This document shows positions 1-5,830 of a stretch of DNA of 6,700 bases, piece by piece. Within the stretch, counting starts at the first letter, position 1. The number at the start of each line of letters is the position of its first letter. The notes under the pieces are model-generated. The model was not told where the DNA came from and ran no database searches. It saw only the letters and a list, made by a program, of their open reading frames with translations. This DNA comes from Candidatus Harrisonbacteria bacterium (GTDB taxonomy: Bacteria; Patescibacteriota; Minisyncoccia; UBA6257; UBA11618). Location of the stretch: assembly GCA_023244865.1 (NCBI GenBank), contig JAHFLM010000018.1, forward strand, positions 6,864 through 13,563, read 5' to 3'. The position numbers and the translations under genes were made by a program.

Positions 1-1635
1 AGGTTAATCGGTCGCAAGTGGACTGACAAAGAAGTCCAAGGCGACAAAAAATGGCTCTCTTACGACATCCGAGAGGCGAGTAATGGCGGCGTAGAGGTTC
101 AAATGGGTGACAAGTGGTTTAGTCCAGAAGAACTTTCCGCCATGGTTTTAGGCAAGCTCAAAGCCGACGCTGAAGCTAAACTCGGTGAAACTATTACTGA
201 AGCGATTATTACCGTACCCGCTTATTTTGACGACTCCCAAAGGCAGGCGACTAAAAACGCTGGTGAAATTGCCGGCTTAAAAGTTTTGCGTATCATTAAC
301 GAACCAACCGCCGCCGCTCTTGCTTATGGCTTAGATAGAAATAAAAATGAAAAAATTGTTATCTACGATTTGGGTGGTGGCACTTTCGATGTCTCGGTTT
401 TAGAAATTGCCGACAACACTGTCGAGGTAAAATCTACCGGTGGCGACACTCATTTGGGTGGCGACGATTTTGATAAAAAGATTAACGAATATTTGGTAAA
501 CGAATATCACAAGTTAGAAGGTGTTGATTTGAGCAGTGATCCTTTGGCAATGCAGCGCTTAAGAGAGGCTGGTGAAAAAGCCAAACACGAACTTTCCACC
601 GCTACCGAAACCGAAATTAACCTTCCCTATATCACTTCCGATGCCTCTGGTCCTAAACACTTTTCCACCAAACTCTCCCGAGCTAAACTCGAAAATTTAG
701 TGCAAGAGTACATCGATCGTTCCATTTCTATCACCAAGCAAGTCGTTAAAGACGCTAATATTGATTTTAAAGATATTAATGAAGTCGTTTTAGTGGGTGG
801 CCAAACCAGAATGCCCGCAGTAGTTGAAGCCGTCAAAGCTGCTTTTGGTAAAGAACCTCATCGTAATATTAATCCAGACGAAGTGGTTGCCTTAGGAGCC
901 GCTGTACAGGCCGGCGTTTTGCAGGGTGATGTAAAAGACCTGCTTTTATTAGATGTCACCCCACTTTCTTTGGGTATCGAAACCTTGGGCGGCGTGATGA
1001 CCCCTTTAATCGAAAAAAACACCACAATCCCAACTAGTAAATCCCAAACTTTTTCCACAGCCGGGGATAATCAAACTCAGGTGCAAATTCATGTCTTGCA
1101 GGGCGAACGACCGATGGCTAATGATAATAAAACCCTTGGCATGTTTAATTTAGACGGCATTCCTCCGGCGCCTCGCGGTGTGCCTCAGGTAGAAGTTTCT
1201 TTCGACATCGACGCTAACGGCATTCTTAATGTAAAAGCCATTGATAAGGCGAGTGGTAAGGCTCAATCCATCACGATTCAAGCCAGCTCTAACCTAAACA
1301 AAGAAGAAATCGAGAAGTTGAAGACCGAGGCTGCTAAGTTTGCTGATGAAGATAAAAAGAAGCGAGAGTTAATTGATTTACGTAACCAAAGCGAAAGCTT
1401 AATTTACACCACCGAAAAAACTTTAAAAGATTTCGAAGCTAAAATTAGCGATGCCGACAAAACTTCTCTTAAAGAAAAAATTGAAACTCTCAAAGCAACT
1501 CAGGGCGGCAACGACGCTACGATAATTAAATCCGCTCACGAAACCCTAAGCGCCGAACTCCAAAAAATCGGCGGCTCCCTCTACGGCCAACCAGAGCAAC
1601 CCAATAATCCCGAAGAACCCCAACCTCAGTCTTAA
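1..1635 (+). CDS. dnaK: DnaK (Hsp70 chaperone), 5'-truncated by the window edge
   Basis: ATP-driven cytoplasmic chaperone that binds unfolded peptides and works with DnaJ and GrpE. Frame 1 is open from base 1 (RLIGRK, about E. coli residue 71), giving 544 residues; the ATG at 103 is internal. The first phosphate loop (LGTTNS type) lies upstream of the window. Visible NBD motifs are ITVPAYF and INEPTAAALAYG, the phosphate-2 motif DLGGGTFD (from base 367), GGDTHLGGDDFD and VLVGGQTRMP. The interdomain linker DLLLLDVTPLSLG starts at base 937. Next come the substrate-binding beta domain (ERPMANDN, GIPPAPRGVPQVEVSFDIDANG) and a charged helical lid (NKEEIEKLKTEAAKFADED). The C-terminus is proline-rich (ending EEPQPQS) and lacks the acidic EEVDKK-like tail of proteobacterial DnaK. 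No frameshift is visible. It is followed by a hairpin repeat, and dnaJ lies 4.2 kb downstream. Confidence 0.98.
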   Translation, partial: RLIGRKWTDKEVQGDKKWLSYDIREASNGGVEVQMGDKWFSPEELSAMVLGKLKADAEAKLGETITEAIITVPAYFDDSQRQATKNAGEIAGLKVLRIINEPTAAALAYGLDRNKNEKIVIYDLGGGTFDVSVLEIADNTVEVKSTGGDTHLGGDDFDKKINEYLVNEYHKLEGVDLSSDPLAMQRLREAGEKAKHELSTATETEINLPYITSDASGPKHFSTKLSRAKLENLVQEYIDRSISITKQVVKDANIDFKDINEVVLVGGQTRMPAVVEAVKAAFGKEPHRNINPDEVVALGAAVQAGVLQGDVKDLLLLDVTPLSLGIETLGGVMTPLIEKNTTIPTSKSQTFSTAGDNQTQVQIHVLQGERPMANDNKTLGMFNLDGIPPAPRGVPQVEVSFDIDANGILNVKAIDKASGKAQSITIQASSNLNKEEIEKLKTEAAKFADEDKKKRELIDLRNQSESLIYTTEKTLKDFEAKISDADKTSLKEKIETLKATQGGNDATIIKSAHETLSAELQKIGGSLYGQPEQPNNPEEPQPQS

Positions 1636-1655
1636 GGAGTCTTAGTAAATTTTTA

Positions 1656-1726
1656 CGCTGTCATTCAGAGCCCAATTCCGTTTGATTCCCCAAAGAATCA
1701 ATTCGGAATTGAGGCGTAGGAATCTA
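1656..1726. repeat. Intergenic hairpin repeat, TGTCATTC...GAATCTA type
   Basis: The element starts CGCTGTCATTC 20 bases after the dnaK stop and ends GGAATCTA. It contains a long imperfect palindrome. GCC-CAATTCCG (1670-1680) pairs with CGGAATTG-A-GGC (1704-1715). Inside that, TTGATTC (1682-1688) pairs with GAATCAA (1695-1701) around a 6-base loop. The outer ATTC (1663-1666) can also pair with GAAT (1720-1723). Its first 11 bases recur exactly at 5716-5726, and the GGAATCTA end recurs at 5738-5745, so it belongs with the element before dnaJ. Such palindromes are known as dispersed intergenic repeats in many bacteria. In RNA it could end or stabilise the dnaK transcript, but there is no T-run after the stem, so I do not call it an intrinsic terminator. 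Confidence 0.75.
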
Positions 1727-1781
1727 CTTGAAGTTCAGGGATACTTTTCCCGTTCCCGTATCATACATAATAATCAATGTT

Positions 1782-1812
1782 TTGTGCATCGTGCCCCGTG
1801 TTTTGCTATACT
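1782..1812 (+). promoter_or_regulatory. Promoter with extended -10 for the A-B-C genes
   Basis: TGCTATACT at 1804-1812 is an extended -10 (TG, one base, then TATACT, 5 of 6 to consensus). A weak -35, TTGTGC (1782-1787), sits at a long 19-base spacing, which an extended -10 can tolerate. The expected transcription start, about 7 bases after the -10, is near 1819. That leaves only about 5 bases before the ATG at 1824, so the mRNA would be leaderless or nearly so. No Shine-Dalgarno sequence precedes this ATG, which fits. TGTTTTG occurs at 1778-1784 and again at 1799-1805, 21 bases apart, and could be an operator pair, though this is weak. Confidence 0.55.
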
Positions 1813-1823
1813 AATATTAAAGT

Positions 1824-3773
1824 ATGGAAAAGACGCGTAGAAGTTATTTTTTAACCTTCTCTTTAATTGTTTTAATTTTAATAAGTCTTCTTATTGCCGA
1901 GAATTTTTCTAATAAAAATATTGCCGTTAAAGCTGATGAGCTTAAAGAAATTTGCAAAGAATATAAAGCCGGAGTCGCAACCCTTCTTTCAGAGATTGAT
2001 GCTAATTTAAAAAATCCAGAAGATTTTTCTAAAGAGATAAAATCTCTTGAGGACATCGCCGCTAAGCCCATTCTTAATGATAAAGATATTCAAACCGTAA
2101 GAGATGTTGTTCAAAAAATTAACAACGAAGGTAATTCTGACAAATATTTTGGCACACCAAATTCAGAACCAACCAAAGCCTGCGAAAAAGAAATTAAAAG
2201 CTGCCCCCCAAACAAGCCAACCCCCCCGGCAATTCCCATGATACCCATGATGATGCCCGAAATGCCCACCTGCCCTGATCCAGTAGCTCCAAAAGCGCCA
2301 GCACTTTCACCGGATCTTTCTACTTTTGCTGGTAATGTTATGGACAAATACTGCCAACCACCAAATGGTAAGGGTAGTGGTAATCCAAATAATAAAAATG
2401 CCGTTGGAGTAGATAACGCCTGTAAATTCGGTTTACTTTTAGAATCAGCTATAGAAAATTTTAACAAAGAGCCATCTCTCGAAAATTCTAATAATGTTTT
2501 GAGTATAATAAACAAAATACCAGTTATTATTACTCTAAAACCAGAAAGTAAGGCTGCTGTTGAAAAAGCAAACGAAGACCTCCTTGCCTACGCTGATGAA
2601 TTAAAAAAGTTACTTCCTCCGGCAGATCCTAAAAACAATTTAGTTTGCAAGCCCACTCAAGAGCAAATCGATAAATGGAATAACGCAAGAAGAAAGCCGC
2701 CAATTCAAACTAAGGGTTGCAAGCCAATTTATAATGATTGTCCAAAGTGGGGTAATGGAGCCTCGGTAATGTACCAAGGGCCCACTAAGTTTGGTATAGA
2801 TACTGGCAATATTGATGCTTACATGTCCTCGGTCGTTGGTTATCTCCCAGGAGCTATTCCTTGTGATCCACCTTTAAATTTAGATGCTTACTTAGCTGAG
2901 ATGCAGCCCCAAGCAGACGGTACCGCTATAGATTCTACTCCTGACAGCGGATATGTTTTTACCGTGCCAGCGACAGAAAGAAGTTGTACTATAGTTAAAT
3001 CCTTAGCCCCTTGCACATTTGTCACTAAGGCAGAATTTGACGCCCTTCAGTCTAAAAATATCTCCTTCCCATTTTTTGGTCCTAATAGTAATGACTCCGG
3101 AATGATTATTATTGGTGCTAGTCCTGGTCAAATTATCGATCCCGGAAAAGGTGGCGATAAAATTACCATACCCGGTAATCCCGGTCAGCAAATTGGTGGT
3201 GGTATAACTTTGGGATCAACTTTTACAGTATCAGGTTCGTCGGTCAACTCTAACGCTATTTCATATCTACCAGACCTACCTTTAGGTGGACCAAGCTTTG
3301 ATACAGGGGCTCCGGTAGTTCTTACCGTTAATGAACCAGCTGTTTTTCAAGGTAGAAAGTCTCCCCAGGCTAGAGTAAGCAGTATTCCTGGTATGTGTGA
3401 AATTTATACCAAGGTTCGTGGTGGAAATGGCGCTAATGGAACTGGTCCAGCTTCTATTTCCCCAATAGCCAATTTAAATGATATTCCAGAAGGCGACTCT
3501 TTTAGCGCCACTCTCAGAACCGTTATTAACAATAAGCCGGCTACGATTAGCGTTACTATTTCAAAAGATGCTGACGGTAAATATTATTTACCATGTACTG
3601 GTGACTCTAATAAAGATGGTAGGGGTGGTGATATTCAAGTTCCCTCCAAAGATCCGGACCTTGCAAAAGCCTGCAAAAACAAACCCCTTCAAGTGATCTT
3701 AGGTTACCCCGGCATTTGCAAAGACGGTAAAAGAGAAGTGATTATGGCTAACGAAAACATTCCCGCCATATAA
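1824..3773 (+). CDS. Protein A: large exported cysteine-containing protein of unknown family
   Basis: 649 residues; family not recognised. The N-terminus (KTRR, then a hydrophobic stretch at about 8-25) is a signal peptide or signal anchor, so the rest should be extracytoplasmic; VKA before D38 is a possible but distant cleavage site. Visible order: a charged helical segment (about 38-105); a Pro/Met-rich linker (128-163, with M139, M142-144 and M147); a second helical segment (about 198-265); and a glycine-rich, probably beta-strand C-terminal region from about 370. The mature part has 16 cysteines, suggesting disulfides. The C-terminal half matches protein B motif by motif (VPAT 381, PC 396, PGKGGD 440-445, CEIYT 525, SNKDG 595, GGD 601). 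The start is supported by the extended -10 promoter 11 bases upstream; there is no Shine-Dalgarno sequence. The gene is first in a tight unit, 10 bases before B. A role as envelope or surface structure is inference only. Confidence 0.85.
   Translation: MEKTRRSYFLTFSLIVLILISLLIAENFSNKNIAVKADELKEICKEYKAGVATLLSEIDANLKNPEDFSKEIKSLEDIAAKPILNDKDIQTVRDVVQKINNEGNSDKYFGTPNSEPTKACEKEIKSCPPNKPTPPAIPMIPMMMPEMPTCPDPVAPKAPALSPDLSTFAGNVMDKYCQPPNGKGSGNPNNKNAVGVDNACKFGLLLESAIENFNKEPSLENSNNVLSIINKIPVIITLKPESKAAVEKANEDLLAYADELKKLLPPADPKNNLVCKPTQEQIDKWNNARRKPPIQTKGCKPIYNDCPKWGNGASVMYQGPTKFGIDTGNIDAYMSSVVGYLPGAIPCDPPLNLDAYLAEMQPQADGTAIDSTPDSGYVFTVPATERSCTIVKSLAPCTFVTKAEFDALQSKNISFPFFGPNSNDSGMIIIGASPGQIIDPGKGGDKITIPGNPGQQIGGGITLGSTFTVSGSSVNSNAISYLPDLPLGGPSFDTGAPVVLTVNEPAVFQGRKSPQARVSSIPGMCEIYTKVRGGNGANGTGPASISPIANLNDIPEGDSFSATLRTVINNKPATISVTISKDADGKYYLPCTGDSNKDGRGGDIQVPSKDPDLAKACKNKPLQVILGYPGICKDGKREVIMANENIPAI
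2204..2227 (+). repeat. Two short poly-C tracts inside gene A
   Basis: A C6 run (2204-2209) and a C7 run (2221-2227) lie 11 bases apart. They encode CPP and TPP at the start of the Pro/Met-rich linker. Long C runs stand out in this AT-rich gene. Slippage would shift the frame early in the protein. The tracts are short for known phase-variable loci, so the feature itself is certain but a switching role is not. Confidence 0.6.
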
Positions 3774-3783
3774 AATCCGAAAA

Positions 3784-4815
3784 ATGAACAATAAATACTT
3801 ACTTATATTTTTATTTATAGCTCTTTTAGCCCTCATCTATATTCACAATCAATCTCAAACCAGAATTTCCGCCGAAGAAAAAGCCAAGGAAGAGTTAGTA
3901 AAAACCTGTGACTATTTTTCTTACAACGGAGATATCGTAGTCCCAGCCACTGGGCCAACAAATAATATAAATAACGTAACTCCGGTAGCTATGCCATGTG
4001 TTGTCCTAGCTAATACAGAGAACAATAGAAAAAAATTAACAGAATTAAAAATTAACTTTTTAGGTGGTTTAGATTCTAAAAAAGAAGATGTAATAATTAT
4101 TCCCGGAGCCACAATTAATCCGGGGAAGGGTGGTGACGTTATAAATATTCCAGAATCTAAAAAAACTATAGATCTAGGTATATTAGATAGGGTAGATATA
4201 GATCTTAGTGCTGACTTCACTATTAATATTGGATCAGGTAATAATCAAATTCATATTCAGCCGGTTTTTACAGATGGCACCTTTGGCAATCTTAGTCCAT
4301 GTAAAAAACCCATCAAGCCAACAGTAAAAGGCGGATATTGTATTTTATATACGGTGTTAAAAAACAACGAAGTCTGCAATCCTCCGGAATGCGCAAAAGA
4401 TCTCGTTGGTCCAAAGTCAGGCTGCATAAAAGATTATTATAGATCAGACGTTGATATTACTAAGTCCCCAAATAAATTATCTGATAAGTTTCCTGCTGTA
4501 GACGCCAAAAGAGTAAATGAATTTGATAATATTTATGAAATAGTTGCATGCGGGTCAATTAAAGATGGTGAGTTGGTTTTTGGTGGAGATCTTAGTAAGT
4601 ATATAAATTCTGGTATTATCCAAGATGGTGACACCACCTATGGATATTACGGTGGAATAGAAATCGTTCCCAATCCTACAATTACTAAAATAAAAATTAA
4701 CCAAGAGGCTTGCCCCAAAAAACCCAAGCTCATTCCAATCGACGATGACACCATGAGCTCCCTGCCAAATAATATTTCCACTCCACCTCCACCTCCGCCA
4801 CCAGCTACATTTTAA
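3784..4815 (+). CDS. Protein B: exported protein homologous to the C-terminal half of A
   Basis: 343 residues; family not recognised. K4 followed by a hydrophobic stretch (5-20) forms a signal peptide or anchor; ISA before E31 is a plausible cleavage site. The remainder is predicted extracytoplasmic, with 9 cysteines (42, 72, 173, 186, 198, 203, 214, 256, 310). Residues about 45-270 share ordered motifs with A: VPAT (53-56), PC (71-72), IIIPGA (104-109), PGKGGDVINIP (113-123), CILYT (186-190), SIKDG (258-262) and GGD (267-269). B lacks the two helical segments and Met/Pro linker of A, so it is the shorter paralogue. It ends in seven consecutive prolines (334-340) plus ATF. The gene starts 10 bases after A without a Shine-Dalgarno sequence and ends 2 bases before C, implying one transcript. 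An envelope or surface role in partnership with A is inferred. Confidence 0.85.
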   Translation: MNNKYLLIFLFIALLALIYIHNQSQTRISAEEKAKEELVKTCDYFSYNGDIVVPATGPTNNINNVTPVAMPCVVLANTENNRKKLTELKINFLGGLDSKKEDVIIIPGATINPGKGGDVINIPESKKTIDLGILDRVDIDLSADFTINIGSGNNQIHIQPVFTDGTFGNLSPCKKPIKPTVKGGYCILYTVLKNNEVCNPPECAKDLVGPKSGCIKDYYRSDVDITKSPNKLSDKFPAVDAKRVNEFDNIYEIVACGSIKDGELVFGGDLSKYINSGIIQDGDTTYGYYGGIEIVPNPTITKIKINQEACPKKPKLIPIDDDTMSSLPNNISTPPPPPPPATF

Positions 4816-4817
4816 TT

Positions 4818-5714
4818 ATGAAAACACCTTTATTTTTTCTATCGTCAATTATTTTAGGTTCCATCTCTAGCTATCTTTTTTTACTCTTTCTCCATCCTAG
4901 TTTTGCGGGGCCTGCTTATTTTATTTATTCCGTTCTATGTCTAACGCTTTTTCTAGCCCTAATGTTCGTCTATGTCTCCGCTGAAGAATTTTGGACCCTT
5001 TCGTTACTTTTCATTACACTTTCCTATCTTAGTATCGCCGGCATTCTTTATTATTATTATCCAAGCAACCTCCTCGTGCTCGCGTGGCTCACTTGCCTCC
5101 TTCTCACTTTTTGGAATTATTTTAGCTGGCGCCGTTTTATGAAAAATAGTCTCGCTCTAAGTTTTGTTCAGGGTGAAAAGGTTTTTCTAAGAGGGGTAAT
5201 TTTTTATCTCGCTATTTTTCTTGTAGTGGTCTACAGTCTTTCCATTAAAACCAAGTTAGAAATTTCAGCCGGAGCTTGGCGTTATGCCATCTACCCAGTC
5301 ACGCCGATTGTAAAAATCTTTCTTCCGGATTTTTCTCTCACTCAGTCTCTAGAAACCATCTTAAGGTCTGTAGCTAAAAAATATGTCAGTGACCCAGTTA
5401 GCGAAAACCTTTTCGTAAACGATGCCAAAAATCGCATTATTAAAAACCTCAATCTCAATATCGATTTCAACGAAACCCTAGACTCTACTGGACTCAAAAT
5501 TACCAATGGTTTCCTAAAAAACCTCTCGCCAAACCTTAAAAACATCATTTCTCTTGGTTTTGCTAGTTTAATCTTGACATTTATTCTATCTGGTAGCTAC
5601 TTTATAAGCATCGTAGTGGGTGGGGTAGCTTGGCTTATCTACCAATTACTCATTTTTGGAGGTATTTTTAAGATAGCTAAAAAAGAAGCCCAGCAGGAGG
5701 TGATTGTGTTTTAA
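4818..5714 (+). CDS. Protein C: multi-pass membrane protein of unknown family
   Basis: 298 residues; family not recognised. Hydrophobic segments lie at about 5-25, 33-54, 58-80, 84-103 and 125-143, followed by a soluble segment of about 95 residues (146-242) and a final hydrophobic stretch of 43 residues (244-286), probably two helices. The basic loop SWRRFMKN (103-110) is probably cytoplasmic, which would put the 146-242 segment outside, on the same side as A and B. The basic C-terminus (KIAKK) does not fit that model cleanly, so topology is uncertain. The soluble segment has amphipathic, asparagine-rich stretches and no catalytic motif I recognise. The ATG lies 2 bases after the stop of B, so co-transcription and translational coupling are likely. 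It could anchor, assemble or export A and B, but nothing in the sequence shows this directly. The last codons contain a strong Shine-Dalgarno-like sequence. Confidence 0.85.
   Translation: MKTPLFFLSSIILGSISSYLFLLFLHPSFAGPAYFIYSVLCLTLFLALMFVYVSAEEFWTLSLLFITLSYLSIAGILYYYYPSNLLVLAWLTCLLLTFWNYFSWRRFMKNSLALSFVQGEKVFLRGVIFYLAIFLVVVYSLSIKTKLEISAGAWRYAIYPVTPIVKIFLPDFSLTQSLETILRSVAKKYVSDPVSENLFVNDAKNRIIKNLNLNIDFNETLDSTGLKITNGFLKNLSPNLKNIISLGFASLILTFILSGSYFISIVVGGVAWLIYQLLIFGGIFKIAKKEAQQEVIVF
5695..5705 (+). other. Near-perfect anti-16S (Shine-Dalgarno) match inside the end of gene C
   Basis: AGGAGGTGAT (5695-5704) is complementary over 10 bases to the usual 3' tail of 16S rRNA. It encodes the QEVI near the C-terminus of C. 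A GTG follows 5 bases after AGGAGG but gives only GTG TTT TAA. A TTG at 5704 is too close but opens a 53-codon frame that crosses the repeat and overlaps dnaJ out of frame, ending at 5865. No real gene starts at the proper distance, so it may be chance or a pausing site. Confidence 0.4.
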
Positions 5715-5715
5715 T

Positions 5716-5814
5716 CGCTGTCATTCCCGTGAAAACAGGAATCTATTAGGTGGCGTGCAAGAGTATTGTTTTTTGCCCAAAACATTGAAGATTCCCGTTT
5801 TCAAGGGAATGGCA
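5716..5814. repeat. MITE-like element with 27-base inverted repeats
   Basis: The left end at 5719-5745 (TGTCATTCCCG...AGGAATCTA) and the right end at 5788-5814 (AAGATTCCCG...GGGAATGGCA) are inverted copies matching at 23 of 27 positions by hand alignment, spaced by 42 bases. Each arm is itself palindromic: ATTCCC-N8-GGGAAT exactly on the right (5791-5810), with one mismatch on the left (5723-5742). This has the same layout as the dRS3 repeats known in Neisseria. The interior carries a small stem, TGTTTT/AAAACA. No transposase gene and no clear target-site duplication are seen. It begins 1 base after the stop of C and ends 16 bases before dnaJ. It shares the 11-mer CGCTGTCATTC with the repeat after dnaK. 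Confidence 0.75.
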
Positions 5815-5818
5815 AAAT
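5810..5818 (+). promoter_or_regulatory. Possible weak extended -10 for dnaJ
   Basis: TGGCAAAAT has the TG of an extended -10 and a 4-of-6 hexamer (CAAAAT), with no good -35. Its distance to the dnaJ ATG (12 bases) is close to that of the promoter before gene A (11 bases), which would again give a nearly leaderless mRNA. The TG lies in the right arm of the repeat. No CIRCE (HrcA) operator is visible. dnaJ may instead be read from the upstream unit. Confidence 0.2.
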
Positions 5819-5830
5819 TATTTGAAATTT

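Noticed and set aside
627..1058. Minus-strand open frames opposite dnaK
   Set aside because: They are antisense to highly conserved DnaK coding sequence and their translations show no recognisable features.
1656..1726. Intrinsic terminator after dnaK
   Set aside because: The stem is strong but is followed by GAATCTACTTG and not by a T-run; shared ends with the other element fit a repeat better.
3784..3900. Type IV pilin-like N-terminus in B or A
   Set aside because: Neither has the G-F(T/S)-L-x-E prepilin cleavage motif before the hydrophobic segment.
1844..4220. Minus-strand frames opposite A and B, and the plus-strand frame at 3478-3696
   Set aside because: All overlap better-supported exported-protein genes, have no promoter or ribosome site of their own, and have unnatural composition.
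5716..5814. CRISPR array
   Set aside because: Only two arms are present, in inverted orientation and 42 bases apart, with no direct repeat-spacer periodicity.
5715..5830. CIRCE/HrcA operator before dnaJ
   Set aside because: No TTAGCACTC-N9-GAGTGCTAA-like sequence is present; the inverted repeat there has a different sequence and spacing.
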